From: Thozetella sp. PMI_491
Lineage: Eukaryota; Ascomycota; Sordariomycetes; Chaetosphaeriales; Chaetosphaeriaceae
Assembly: GCA_021432635.1 (NCBI GenBank)
Contig: MU270024.1
Coordinates: 908,411 to 972,410 of the forward strand
Direction: 5' to 3'
Length of the DNA: 64,000 nucleotides
Part shown: positions 45,454 through 58,199 of the stretch, one piece after another
Layout of the letters: each line of letters opens with the position of its first letter
Position numbering within the stretch: the stretch's first letter is position 1
Program-made: the position numbers and the translations under genes
Notes under the pieces: generated by a model
The model's input: the letters and a program-made list of their open reading frames with translations, nothing else
The model's database searches: none
What the model was told of the DNA's origin: nothing

Positions 45454-46030
45454 CAGACAGAAAGGGACGATAACGCCGATGCGTACGCGGTACTTATATG
45501 CCACACTGCCCGAAGAGACATAACATGTCAGTGCGAACATATCCGACTCGCATATGCGCCGTATGCAGTGCACTTGGGTCGCCATCCTGTTTAATTTCGG
45601 GCGGCAGTCCTGAGCAAATCGGATTCAATCATGCTGCTTATCTGCAGCCCGCATTGCTGACTCGTTGCTTGATGCTTGCGCAAGTGTTTTGCTACAGCTG
45701 CATTGTCGATCGCCTTTTAGGGTGAGTCGATCGGCTCACGGCCGATACAATTCGCAGAGGAACGGTAAAACTGGCCAATATTGGACTCATTGCTACTACA
45801 ACAAAGCCAACTTAATACTAGTATCTTCTTAACCGTGCTCGGGGGAAGAGGCGGGGGTGGGGGGGCCTACATTATTAAGCTATGCCGTTAGAACATCACC
45901 TGCGCCGTTTAATAGTACCAATACGATTTCCGAGACGAGGACCTAGGAAACGGTGAGGCGTAGTCCCGTGGGAGACTAGCAACTATTGGCTCCGATCGTA
46001 TCAGCGAGCATTCATTGTCGATATGCCCGC

Positions 46031-46042
46031 TTCGGTGTTTTC
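46031..46042 (+). promoter_or_regulatory. Candidate cluster regulator site, copy 3
   Basis: TTCGGTGTTTTC, 241 bp before the PKS start codon. Confidence 0.55.
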
Positions 46043-46282
46043 TGTTGTATAGTATCCCAAGCAAGTGAGCGTCGATGCGGACGGCCGTCACTTGCAGCAC
46101 ATGTATAAGTCCCATCTTTGCTTGAATTTTATCCATCGATCAAATGCGAAGACAGGCCACGCGTATTATCCTATGAGCCACACTCTCTGCATTGTTTTGC
46201 CTTCTTGCCGGCTTAGTTTAGACCCCCAGAGGTAGCATTCACCACGGCCAGTCATTCCGCTGTCCATACAGTATCAGCTGCT

Positions 46283-49200
46283 ATGGCACTTCACAATGAG
46301 CCCATTGCGTTGATCGGCAGCGGTTGTCGCTTCCCTGGTGGTGCAACCAGCCCCTCTCGTCTCTGGGAGCTGCTGAAATCCCCCAGAGATTTGGTGAAAA
46401 AGGTTCCGAAGGAAAGGTTCAATATTGATGGCTACTACCATCCCGACGGAACTCATCACGGCCGGACGAATGCACAACATGCATATTTTCTCGAAGAAGA
46501 CCCCTACGCTTTTGATCCGGGCTTCTTCAATATTTCTCCCAATGAAGTCGACACTATCGACCCTCAACAGCGTTTACTTCTAGAGACCGTCTATGACAGC
46601 CTCTTGTCAGCGGGACTCAAGATGGAGGACCTGCGAGGTTCTCCTACCGCCGTATACGTAGGACTGATGCAACGTGATTTTCTCGATAACGCGAACTACG
46701 ATATGGATGCACTGAGCACTTATGCTGCTACCGGAGCTGCAGCATCTATTCTTTCCAACAGGGTTTCGTACGCCTTCGGCTGGCATGGGCCTAGTATGAC
46801 CATCGATACCGCTTGCAGTTCGTCACTCGTTGCCGTTCACCTTGCTATCCAACAGCTCCGGACAGGAGCAAGTCAGGTCGCCGTTGCCGCCGGCTCGAAC
46901 CTAATTCTCGGTCCAACCCCTTTCGTGACCGCAAGTAAGTTAAACATGTTTTCTCCCACTGGTCGCTCTCGGATGTGGGATGCCGGTGCAGATGGCTATG
47001 CCAGGGGCGAAGGCATCGCGGCTGTCGTGCTCAAGACCCTCGCACAGGCCATCGCAGATGGTGACACCATCGAGTGTGTAATACGCGAGAGCGGTGTCAA
47101 TCAAGATGGCAAGACGCCCGGCATCACAATGCCGAGCCCCGCAGCGCAAGAGGCTCTCATCCGGCAAGTCTATGAAGCGGCAGGTCTCGATGTTACGAAG
47201 CCTGAGGACCGGTGTCAATACTTCGAGGCCCACGGAACGGGCACTCAAGCAGGAGACCCGCAAGAGGCCTGCGCCATCTCTTCGGCTTTCTTTGGTGACA
47301 GGAAGCGTGCCGAAGACGAAGACCCGCTATACGTGGGCAGTATAAAGACTATTATCGGCCACACTGAAGGCACTGCAGGGGTCGCTGGTTTGATTAAAGC
47401 ATCGCAAGTCATACAGCATGGCATTCTCCCACCAAACATGCTATTCAATGAGCTGAATCCGAGAGTGGCTCCATTCTATTCAGATCTGCAAGTCGTCACT
47501 AAGCAGCAGCCCTGGCCTGCCCTCAAGTTCAATCAGCCGAGGCGTGTGAGCGTCAACTCATTCGGGTTCGGTGGAACCAACGCCCATGTAATTTTGGAAT
47601 CATACGTTCCCAGCTCGCGACCATCGCGGGGGCAAGCGCCGTCACCTTGCTTGGCGCCGATTGTTCTCTCGGCGAACTCTACCGCCTCGCTCAAGGCAGC
47701 TATGGACGACCTTAAGAGAAGTCTAGACAGCCAACCTGAACTCCAGCTGCACGACCTGGCCTGGACACTGCTGAGGAAGCGTTCGAATCTCCAAGTCCGC
47801 CATACCATCCAGGCTAAAAACATGCCTGCACTTCGGGAGGCTCTCGAACAGAATGCCCCTTCCGTATCAGGAAAACAAGTTGTCGCAGCAGCATCGGATG
47901 TTAAGAGTAAATCCAAAGTTCTTGGGATATTTACTGGGCAGGGTGCTCAGTGGCCAGCTATGGGCAAGAGCCTCATCTCCGAGGTTGCATATGCACGAAG
48001 TATCATTTCGGAGCTTGATAGCTCCCTTCAAGATTTGCCCGCAGAATATCGACCTTCATGGAGCCTCCTAGATCAGCTTCTTCTCGAAGGTGAAAACTCC
48101 AACGTGCATCACGCCTCCTACTCTCAGCCGCTTTGCTGTGCTGTGCAGATCATGCTTACGAAGCTCCTGGAAGCGGCCGGAGTAACATTCACTGTCGTTA
48201 TCGGGCACAGCTCAGGGGAGATAGCCTGTGCATTCGCCGCAGGGTTCATATCGGCGTCCCAAGCCATCCGCATCGCGTACCTTCGCGGCCTCACTGCAGG
48301 GTACGCAGGTGGCCCAGATGGCATGGAGGGTGCCATGATGGCGGCGGGCACCTCTTTCGATGATGCGAATGACCTGTGCGCTCTTGAAGCTTTCGACGGC
48401 AGAATGGTCGTTGCAGCGAGCAACGGCCCGGACACGGTGACGCTCTCCGGTGATAAAGACGCCATTCTCGAGGCGTACGAGGTCCTTGTCGACGAGTCGC
48501 GGTTTGCTCGTATCCTCAAAGTTGACAAGGCCTATCACTCGCACCATATGCGCCCATGTGCGGAGCCGTACGTTGTCGCTCTTAAAGCCTGTGGGTGCGA
48601 TGGTACCGCATTTGCCTCGGACGCTGCGCCCCGCAGCACTTGGATCTCTTCCGTCTACGAAGGGAAGGTGATGCAGCCGAGTGACGTGAATGCTGAGTAC
48701 TGGAAAGACAACTTGCTCTCTCCCGTTCTCTTCTCTTTCGCGGTCGAGCTAGCAGCTGTGAAGAATATGCCCCTTGACATCGGCATCGAGGTTGGCCCCC
48801 ACCCTGCGCTCAAGAACCCAACCCTGCAGACCATCCAGAACTGTATTGGTTCTGACCTCCCATACATGGGCTGCATGGATCGGAAGAGCGATGACATTGA
48901 AGCCTTCTCTTCATGCCTGGGTTACATCTGGTCGCACCTGGGTTCGGCGGCTATTGACATTGACAGGCTATATAGCCAACTGTCAATTGACGGACACGCC
49001 CGCGATGTGTCCAAGCAGCTTCCGGGTTATTCCTGGGACCATTCTCGCGCGTACAGGAGGGAGTCGCGCGCGCTTCGCAGATTGCTTGATGCAGAAAGGC
49101 CCCATCTATTGCTCGGCAGGATATGCAACCACAGTACTCCTTCATCCATGCACTGGCAAAACTTCATTCGACCTCGGGACATTGAATGGCTCGATGGTCA

Positions 49201-52200
49201 CTCACTTCAAGGACAGATTGTTTTCCCCGGCGCCGGCTACATTGTCATGGCAATGGAGGCTGCTGTTAAGTTAGCCGGCGAACGCAGCATTCAGCTCTTC
49301 GAAGTCCTGGACCTCAAGATTGACAAGGCTGTTATCTTTGAAGATGAGAACAGCATGGTTGAGATCAACCTCAGTCTTGATGTGGACGCCGCGCGGAGTA
49401 CAGATACGTATGCCGTGTATAGCTTCGTCATCAACTCGTGCCTCGCTAGAGAAGCCGGGCCAGCTCGTTCTGTGACTGGAACACTCACCATCACTTACGG
49501 GCAGGCAACGGGTGAGGTTCTGCCAACTGCCCAAGAAGAACCCGCTCACCTCAATGATATCAGCATTGAACAGTTCTATGACATGCTCGACAAAGTTGGG
49601 TACAACTATACCAAGCAGTTCCGCGGGATCACCACCCTTCGACGCGGCGATAGCAAGGCACATGGCGCCATCAACTTCCATCGCTTGGAAGACGATGGCC
49701 GCAACATGGTCCTTCATCCTATCACGCTTGATGTCGCGTTTCAGAGCATGATTGGGGCGTACACTGCCCCAGGCGACGGCCGCATACAGTCTCTGCTCGT
49801 TCCTACTGGAATCGGCCGCATCGCGTTTAATCCGTGGGTTGCTAATCGGATCAGTCCCTCGTCTAGCCAGGTGCACTTCACCTCCACCAGCATGGCAAGC
49901 TCTGGCACGAAAATTCAAGGCGATATTGAGGTCTTTGACCCCACGACCAATGCAACGATGCTCCACATTGAGGGCATCGGGTTCAAGCCCACACAGCCTC
50001 CATTGGCCGCTGACGATCATGCAATGTACACGCAATGGAGCCTGGGCCCTCTGAATCCCGATGCATTGCTCGACGAGCCTGGTAGACACGCCACAGATCA
50101 GGACAAGAAGGACGTTTCAGTCATCGAGCGTGTTACGTATTGGTATATCAGATTCATCCTTGCAAACGTGACCGCCGAGGATCGCGAGAAAGGGAGTTCT
50201 CACTTCCAAAAGTACATACAATGGTGCGAGTATGTGCTCGCCGAAACCCAAGCCGGCCGCAATGCATGGCACACGCCAGATTGGGATAATGATACGCGTG
50301 AGGACCTCGAACAAATGATTCGGGAGTAAGGACCCTCACCGCACTACACGGATCCCAGACCCCAGACTAACGAGTGATCTAGAAATATATCCCAACCGTT
50401 TATTCGACTCATCCAGCGAGTTGGCGAAGGTGCGTTGGACATATTTCGCAACAACGAGAATGCCTTCGACCTCCTGGATCACGACGGCTTGATCACGGAG
50501 TTCTACAGCGGGGAAGTAAGCTACGGCCAATCCTATTACTACTACCAACGGATCCTCGAGCAACTCACTCACCGCTACCCAAATATGAATGTTCTTGAAG
50601 TTGGTACGTGCGACCTATTGCCTCGAAGCATAACGACGACTAACAACCGCAACAGGAGCGGGCACAGCGGGGGCAACACGGTTGTTTTTGAACCACGATG
50701 GGCTCTCATTTAACAGCTACACCTTCACCGATATTTCCCGTACATTCTTTGAGCCAGCGGCCAAAGAGTTTGAGCGACACGCAGAGAAGATGGAGTTCCG
50801 AGCGTTAGACATCCGCCGCCCTCCCGCGGAACAAGGATTTAAGCCCCACTCGTACGACTTAATCGCGGCGTCCAACGTGCTCCACGCTACTCCGAACCTT
50901 GAGCAGACTATGGCGAACGTCCGGTCTCTACTGAAGCCCGGGGGTCGGCTGCTCGTCATTGAAATTGCACACCGCGAGCACACCCGTGTCGGGTTCATCT
51001 TTGGGTTGTTCCCCGATTGGTGGTCTGGCCATGAGGACGGCCGTGTGCTAGAGCCATTCATTCCATACGACGGATGGGACAAATTACTCAAGAAAACCGG
51101 CTTCTCGGGCATTGACACCCGCTCTCTTGACCCAGACAGCACGACCTTTCCCAGCGGCGTGTTCCTAAGCCGTGCCGTAAACGATTTCACGGAAAAGCTA
51201 GATTCGCCCCTGACTGCTCCTCCCGAGGACATCGACGGGCCACTGGTCGTCGTCGGAGGTTCCTCGCCAAAGACGGCCGACCTCGTCGCTCAGCTCCCCG
51301 GTATCCTACCAACACGCAAGTGGGACACTGTGCCGAGTCTCCGACAGATAATTGACGCTGACTTACATCCCGGTTCGACATTCGTCGTGCTCTCGGAGCT
51401 TGATGAGCATACTTTTGAGGGGCTCGACGAAGAGAAGTTCGATGCCTTGCAGACTATCTTCAACGCTGCCCATCATGTCTTGTGGGTGACCGAAGACGCC
51501 TGGAGGAAAAGTCCTCAGCAAGCCATGACGATCGGCCTGCTTCGGACATTGCGCCACGAATATCCCGATATCCAGGTCCAAGTGCTGGATGTTGACAGCA
51601 TTCGGAGCATGAAGCCCCATTTCCTTGTTGAGACCATGCTGCGCTTAGAACTAGGCGCGAAATGGGAGGACTCCGGCTATTTGTGGACACAGGAGCCCGA
51701 GCTGTACCTTTCCGGCGGCAAAGTCTTGATACCGCGCCTCAAGCGCGATATAGAGAGGAACAACCGACTAAACTCTGGTCGCCGCCCCATCGTGGCCGAC
51801 TTGAATCCACTGAAAGATCTCTTGAGACTGAGTTACGACGACGAGAAGCCTTTCTTCGGAGCTGATGTGGAGCGATTTGTTCCCTTGCCCTCCGACGAGA
51901 CGCCTATAAAGATCCAGGTGCAATACTCGCTCGCAAAGGCCCTCAGGTTTGGCCGGTCAGGGTTCTATCATCTAGTTCTAGGCCGCAATGTTGATTCCGA
52001 GAACACGATCGTGTTGGCCTTGTCTGACAGCAACGCTTCCCAGGTCCAAGTACCTTCTCACCAAACTATCCATGTCGGGAGTGCAGATGATGAGGCCAAG
52101 TCACTGCTGCTGGGAATCTCGGCAAAGATCGTCGCCGTCACTATGATGTCTGACCTGGAAAAAGGCTCGGACGTGCTCGTCTTCGACCCTCCCAGCTGCT

Positions 52201-55200
52201 ATATCGAGAGTCTACGCGATGAAGCCGCCGCCGCCGCTGTCTCACTCACATTTGCTTCCACCAAGGCCGCGCCAATGTCGGGTGGTATTCGGTGGATCCG
52301 TCTCCACGAAAGGGAGAATGAGAGAAGATTGCTCCAGAAACTGCCGCGGAACATCTCCGCACTGTATGACTTGGCCTCTGATCAGAACCCGGCGAGCTTG
52401 AGCCGTCGACTGGCCAGGTGTCTTCCACCTAGCTGCTCTATCCGCAGACCCGAATACCTGTTTCAGAACACCGCAACATCGACATCAGCATTGCGCTCTC
52501 AAGCGGCGATGCAGATCCTCGCGGAAGCTGTGAAAACGCCACAACCTCGCTGCAATATCGACGAGATGCCTGTTTATACTGCCCATGAAATTGCGTCTTC
52601 CAAGAGTGCTCCTGAGATTAACGCAATCATCGACTGGGCAGCAGACCAGGCCGTCCCAAGTCGTATCCGACCCATTGACGCGGAAGACCTATTTGTAGGA
52701 GGCAAGACGTATTGGCTAGTCGGCCTTGCTGGTGATATGGGCCGTTCGATCGCTCGGTTCATGGTCGAGCATGGCGCGCGCCATCTCGTGCTGTCCAGCC
52801 GCGTGCCTAAAATTGACCAGCGATGGATCGACGATATTGCTCGCTCTGGAGGGAGAGTAATGGTGCTTCCTATGTACGTTAGCGCGACAGTATGTGCCAC
52901 TGCAGAGTATGGCTAACGATTCTGGACTAGGGATGTCTCCAACGAAGCCGCAGTCGACAAAGGCTTGGCAGAGGTGCGTGCCTCGATGCCTCCAATCGCG
53001 GGCGTGGCATTTGGGCCGCTCCTACTCCAGGACGTCCTTTTCAAGAACATGGAACTGTCTATGATGGAAATGGTCCTGGCGCCGAAGGTAACAGGTGCTC
53101 GTCTGTTAAACGAGCGTTTGTCTGATCCTGCCAACCCACTGGACTTCTTCGTGATGTTCTCCTCAATCGTATTGGTTGTAGGGAACCCGGGACAAGCCGC
53201 ATACAGCGCTGCTAATGCGTACATGCATGCTCTCGCTCAGCAAAGACGCGCTCGCGGCATGGCTGCATCGACCATCGACATCGGCGCTGTCATCGGGGTG
53301 GGCTTTATTTCACGCGCTGGGCGTGAGAACGAGTCCCAAACCCGCAAGTTCCTTGCCGACGAGGTTAAAGAGTGGGAGCTCCATTCTCTCTTTGCGGAAG
53401 CCGTTGTGGCCGGAAGAAACATGGCTATCGACGACGTGGAGCTCGTCACGGGCATGGCACACCTGCACGAGAAGGAAAAGGATCGAATTCCCTGGTATAA
53501 CGACCCGCGCTTTGCCGGATTTCAGGTCTCGGACCGTCATACCGTTGACAGCGAAGCAACTGGAACTGTCGGATCACTCAAGGATCAGCTGACCAAAGCT
53601 GAGACTCTGGAGCAAGTCCGGACCATCATCCTCGAAGGCGTGTCTAGCAGGATTCGCGGAGCCTTGCTGTTCTCTGCGGGCGACGAGCTGAATCTGATCA
53701 CGCCTTTGATTGATCAAGGAGTAGATTCTCTCAGCGCGGTGACGGTAGCTTCGTGGTTCTCCAAGAACCTCAGCCTCGATATTCCTGTGCTAAAGATTCT
53801 AGGCGGTGCCTCGGCTACCGAATTAGTGAACGACGCTATCTCTCGTCTAAGTCCCAGCTTGATTCCGCTGGTTGATTCTCAGCCCCTAGATGACACGGCG
53901 CAGCCATCCACAGACGCATCGCCAACCACACCGTTGTCGACCGGCATCTCGCCTCATAGCCCCACTTATTCCGTTGAACAAAGCGGCGGCATATCAACGC
54001 CACCATCCCAAACTTCCGAGTCCGACGATGGATTCCAGCGTGTGGGACCACTTTCTATCATGCAAGAGTATTCATGGAAACAGATGCAGCTTCCGTTGGA
54101 TCCTGCCACGTTCAATAGCACCATCGGCATGTACATGCAAGGCCCTCTCGATCTGAGTCGCCTTGGTTGGGCTTTTGACCAGGTTTTGCGGCGTAGTGAC
54201 ACTTTCCGCGCGTGTTTTATCTCGGATCCAAAGTCATCCCACGATAGGCCCATGCAAGCTATCATGAGAGCACCGCAAAACTCTTTCCAAGCCATCAAAG
54301 TGGCAGATAGGATCGCTGCCGACGAGGCATTCAAGGAGCTCCAAGGGGTCAGGTACGACCTAGAGAAAGGGGACACGCTCAAGATCATTGATTATTTCTG
54401 GACAACCACTGATCATCTCCTTGTCATCGCCTACCACCGCCTCGTCGGTGATGGCTCGACGACGGAAAGGCTTTTTGTCGAGGCAAGCATGCTCTACAGC
54501 GGCCTCTCGCTTGAACCACCGCCCAGCTACGTCGACTATGCGATCCGCCAGCATGCACAGCTCGCATCGGGTGCCTTTGGCTCTGACCTCGCCTACTGGT
54601 CTGGCCTCTATAAAACTCCACCGCCGCGTCTGCCTGTCCTTTCCGCGGTCCCAGCCAACCATAACTGGTCCGGCTCGGCAACACTTGACTGGACCTCGCA
54701 CGAAGCTTCGGCGCGGCTCAACCGCATGGTGGCAGTACGCATTAGGGACCGTAGCCGCAAACAGCAAGCCACCCCGATGCACTTCTACCTTGCGTCGTTC
54801 CACATCCTCCTCGCCCGCATGACCGACATTGCTGATATCACAATCGGCGTTGCTGACACCGGCCGCGGGTCCCTCATCGACCAGGCCACGATGGGCTTGT
54901 TCGCTTCCTACCTCCCCGTGCGCCTGGCCTATGACTCCGGTCACGTCTTCAACGAAGCCCTCAGCGCCACCAAAGAGCAGATGCGTGCCGCCCTCTTACA
55001 CAGCATCGTACCCTTGCCTGCCATTCTTGACCGCCTCGGCCTGCCCACCGACCCCAGCGCCGACAACCCATCCTCCCATGCGCCACTCTTTCAGGTCGTC
55101 TTCGACTACAGGCAAGGCCAGACAGAGAGCGGAAGCATCGGCGAGGCCAAGATCGTCGAGACTAACATCCCACGCGCGGGGACTCCGTACGATATCACAT

Positions 55201-55391
55201 TGCAGATGGGGGATGATCCGAGCAAAGGGGAGCCACTGATTACCGTAAAGTTGCGGAAGGAGCGGTATGGGCCGGGAGCTGCCGAGAAAGTGATACAGGC
55301 CTATCTATCAATCCTGAACACCTTCGCTAGGAACCCCGTCTTGCGAGTTACAGACGCAACGTTAGACCAGGGCGCCAAAGCTAGGAGTTAG
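46283..55391 (+). CDS. Highly reducing polyketide synthase with terminal C domain (KS-AT-DH-MT-KR-ACP-C)
   Basis: Four exons: 46283-50325, 50383-50603, 50656-52873 and 52931-55391, with three introns of 52-57 bp and matching phases; 2980 residues. KS: Cys178 in DTACSSSL, His317 in EAHGTGT, His360 in GHTEG. AT: GQGAQW (about 550), Ser near 641 in GHSSGE. DH: HSLQGQIVFPG (His near 973). MT: LEVGAGTAGAT (about 1420, rebuilt across intron 2). No ER domain lies between MT and KR, only the structural linker. KR: GLAGDMG (about 2107) and the active Tyr in GQAAYSAAN (about 2251). ACP: DSL Ser near 2425. A Ser/Pro/Thr linker leads to an NRPS-type C domain (about 2540-2975) where HHxxxDG reads HRLVGDG. 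Layout and length match LovB/MlcA-type nonaketide synthases. Enoyl reduction is expected from the trans-ER and release from the hydrolase. Confidence 0.93.
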
Positions 55392-56176
55392 AAAGGAGTT
55401 GGCCATTTAGCGAAAACAAGGCACCATCGCATACATACCGGCTATGTTTCCTATACTCTCGTATCCGCCTCTTTCATCTTAGCCCTATGATCCAGCGTTT
55501 TGATATAAATCACGCTAGCGTGACTGTACGTGTTGGTGCTAAGTAATGAAAGCTGTCGATAAGCAGCTATGGTATGTCTCAGGCTCATAGAAGCGGCCAC
55601 TTAAGATGAAGCAGGCCGCGGATGTGTCCGGCATCTACTTAGCTTGTCAAAGAAGATCTGTAACACCCCGCTTTCTCATGCGCCGGCTATGTTTGCTAAG
55701 CCTATCTATAAACGTTTAAAAAGCGGTAACAAATTTCTTTTAACGGCCCAGTAAAAATAGTGGCATACTTTTTTATAGAGTAGAGTTAGATTTTACTCAT
55801 ATTGGAATTATAAGGACTGAATTGGTAGGGCCTGCTAATAGACGAGACTCCAAGGTAGGAAATTCCTAACATCCTAAGTCTTAAAACCCCCCAGGGGCCT
55901 AACTCTTATAATTATAATAACTATTTAACCTAAGAGCTATGCCATATCTATAAGTAAAATAGTCTCCGCTACGCTCCGGCCATACCTACATCGCGGCCCT
56001 GCGGGGCTTATAGGCATATGTCTGACCAAAGGTCACGCAGAGAGCAAAATAGATTAGGCACGGGAAAAGCAAGTTTTATTTGGCGCTTTACGCCATTTCC
56101 CAGCGCAAAAGCACAGGGGCCAGACCAGGGGTATCTACTTTCACAGAACGACTAAAAACCCTATCAAATTTTGTGC
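55392..56176. other. AT-rich DNA right of the PKS
   Basis: No coding signal. Base composition shifts to TA-rich with many CTA/TAG words, marking the start of decayed repeat DNA that runs to the window end. Confidence 0.5.
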
Positions 56177-57055
56177 CTAAGCGCGGGCGGCAGTAAGATC
56201 TGCGCGCAGAGCATGCACTTCTCCCAAGATGGCGCGCAAAAGCGTGCGCTCGTCCAGCTCCTCCTTGGCCGGCACCTCCTTGGTATTCTTAATAGCCTTT
56301 CTGGCTAGTTTGTAGGCCTTCTTATAGGCCTAATACAGCTAGTTAGCTACAGTTTTAGCGCTTAAGTATGATCTAGTTACCTTATCCTCTACCTTGCCGG
56401 CGTGGCGAGTAGAAACTACCTCTATAAAGGTGCGTACAGCACCCTCCGCCGTAGCGGGCACTTTAGGGTAGTTATAGTTGCTAGCCAAGCACTTGGTGTA
56501 TCTATCCTTGCGCGAATCTAGCTATTGCGTTAATATCCCCTGTAAAACTCTACGCCAGAGCGTAAAACAACTGTACTAAAAGAGCTACTTACTAGGGTCT
56601 AGCACACAACGGACTGTCTCATTACAGCCAATGCGGCCAACATAAGTAATACAGGGAATATCATTCTATTACTAATTAGCTTATATTAATGCTAAACCAG
56701 TGCTAAACGCAGAATAAAAAATCCGCAAATAGATAGGGATTAACTTACCTCCTGCTCGGCCGTGGGGGCCTCCTCCTCTTGGGGGGGATCCTAGAGAAAG
56801 TTAGTGTTGATGCAAAATTGACTGGATAGAAAACGCTTGGGAGTTAAACTAACCGGTGGATTGTTGATGGGGTTAAAACCCTGGTGGGAGTGGCGGATGG
56901 CCTTCTTGTTGCCCTTGCTAATGTGGTGGGAGGTGGCCACTATAAATAGCGTAATTAGTGATTTTATAATGCAAAATATGCGTAGAGAGTAACTTATTTG
57001 TGGTGGTGTGGTGGTGGTGGTTGTGGTCTTGATCTGAAAAGTGTAAGCTGAAAGC
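56177..57055 (-). pseudogene. Unrecognised intron-bearing gene, tandem copy A
   Basis: On the minus strand, exon-like blocks can be joined: MATSHHISKGNKKAIRHSHQ (rebuilt over an intron near 56946-56998), DPPQEEEAPTAEQE, NDIPCITYVGRIGCNETVRC and SRKDRYTKCLASNYNYPKVP, ending with HALRADLTAARA and a TAG at 56177-56179. Introns show GTAAGT donors and TAG acceptors. Two TAG codons interrupt the last exon in a stretch read VANxLYxAYKKAYK, where Trp would fit, suggesting RIP-type nonsense changes. Family unknown. It is paralogous to copy B just upstream in its own orientation. It may be a host gene fragment carried by the adjacent Helitron. Confidence 0.5.
57000..57027 (+). repeat. GTG-rich microsatellite
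   Basis: A short run of (GGT)n/(GTG)n units. It may lie in the 5' exon of copy A, where it would encode Thr/Pro on the minus strand. Confidence 0.6.
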
Positions 57056-57393
57056 GCCAGAGCAGTGAAAGCTCTTAAAACGTATAGTAAAAATCGCTTT
57101 TTTTTTAAAAAAAAAAAAACTTAACTCGTGTGTGGCCTGAGGAAAAAAAGCTGTTTTGCGAGGGCCTAGCGTGGAAATATATATCTAGAGCTAGCTTGAG
57201 AGCACTTTAAAATGCTATTGTGTGTGTGTGAATAATAGCTATTTTAATATACTATTGTGGTGCGAATAATACGCTTAATAGCTAAATAGCTTAAATAGCC
57301 TTAAAAACACCTAGTTAACCACTATTCTACTGTAAAACTACTAGTATTATATAATCTAGTACTAGCACTGCTTATATTAGCTCTAGAGTAAAT

Positions 57394-57885
57394 CTAGCCC
57401 TTAAGCGACTTGTAAATACCCCTTACAGCAAGTAAAATAGTATGTAGGAGTTGTTTTTGATCTATATTTTTGGGGTTATTTTGCTCCGCTGTAGTTTTAG
57501 CATCTTGAATTGCCTTATAGGCTGTCCGATATGCTTTATTGAGACCTTAATTGCTTGGTTAGTAAAGAAAATAGCTTGTGAGTACGCTTAGGGTAGGGAA
57601 CTTGTTCTCTGATTTGTGTTTCTGGCTCTTATATTAACCACTATGGTTATAAAAGTATGTATAGCTGTGGTAGTGCTGTTAGGGATTTTGGGGCATTGGT
57701 GGTTGTTTGTAATGTATAAAGTATAGTGGTTAACTTGTATATCTAGCTAGAAGTATTAGTGTAATCCTGTGTAGAAGCTGGTTTGCTACTTACTTGGACT
57801 TGGGGTATAACTCCTTGTAATATCTCGTTTGATATGGCCTACATATGTCTTGCATGGCAGTAGCTAGGGGAATTAGTAATTCTAT
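57394..57885 (-). pseudogene. Unrecognised intron-bearing gene, tandem copy B (decayed)
   Basis: Minus strand, similar to copy A along its length. It reads KTYVGHIKRD where A has ITYVGRIGCN. It keeps the donor GTAAGTAGC at the same place. It has NNHQCPKIPN against NYNYPKVPAT, HTFITIVVNIR against RTFIEVVSTRH, and NKAYRTAYKAIQDAK against YKKAYKLARKAIKNTK. It ends QLLHTILLAVRGIYKSLKG then TAG at 57394-57396. It is more AT-rich than A and has stops and frame changes. The two copies are a tandem duplication that includes introns. Confidence 0.55.
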
Positions 57886-58199
57886 ATGTAATACTTTCGC
57901 TTGAGAGTACTTACTGCCTTTGCTGCTGCTTGTGCGGCAGCTGTTCTAGACTGGGTAGTTATGGGTTGTGTGGCTAGTATAGTGTGTTTTCTTGGAGGTA
58001 TATTATCGAATATATTTAATAGTTGTATGATTTATTGCTTGGCTCTCTATACTTCTTAGCGTATGAGTATATATCCTAGTATATAATAAAGAGCTAAGTA
58101 TAATAAAGAGTATATTAGAATAAAGCTTATTATAAGTTAAAAGTAGTAAGGAAGAAAGAGCTTTATTATAAGGTTTATAGTATAAAGGGAGCTGTATAT

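Larger units (their letters stand above)
45406..46282. promoter_or_regulatory. Divergent promoter, regulator / PKS
   Basis: 877 bp. Contains TTCGGTGTTTTC at 46031-46042 (plus) and CTCGGTGTTTTTC at 45453-45441 (minus, 36 bp before the regulator ATG). A palindrome-like GATCGGCTCACGGCCGAT lies near 45730-45747. A G-rich run is at 45840-45867. Confidence 0.65.

Noticed and set aside
49271-50089. 272-codon antisense ORF inside the PKS
   Set aside because: Shadow of the DH/MT region; no recognisable protein.
51750-52650. Possible ER domain in the PKS
   Set aside because: No NADPH-binding GxGxxG of an ER is present; the sequence is the structural linker between MT and KR, consistent with a trans-acting ER.
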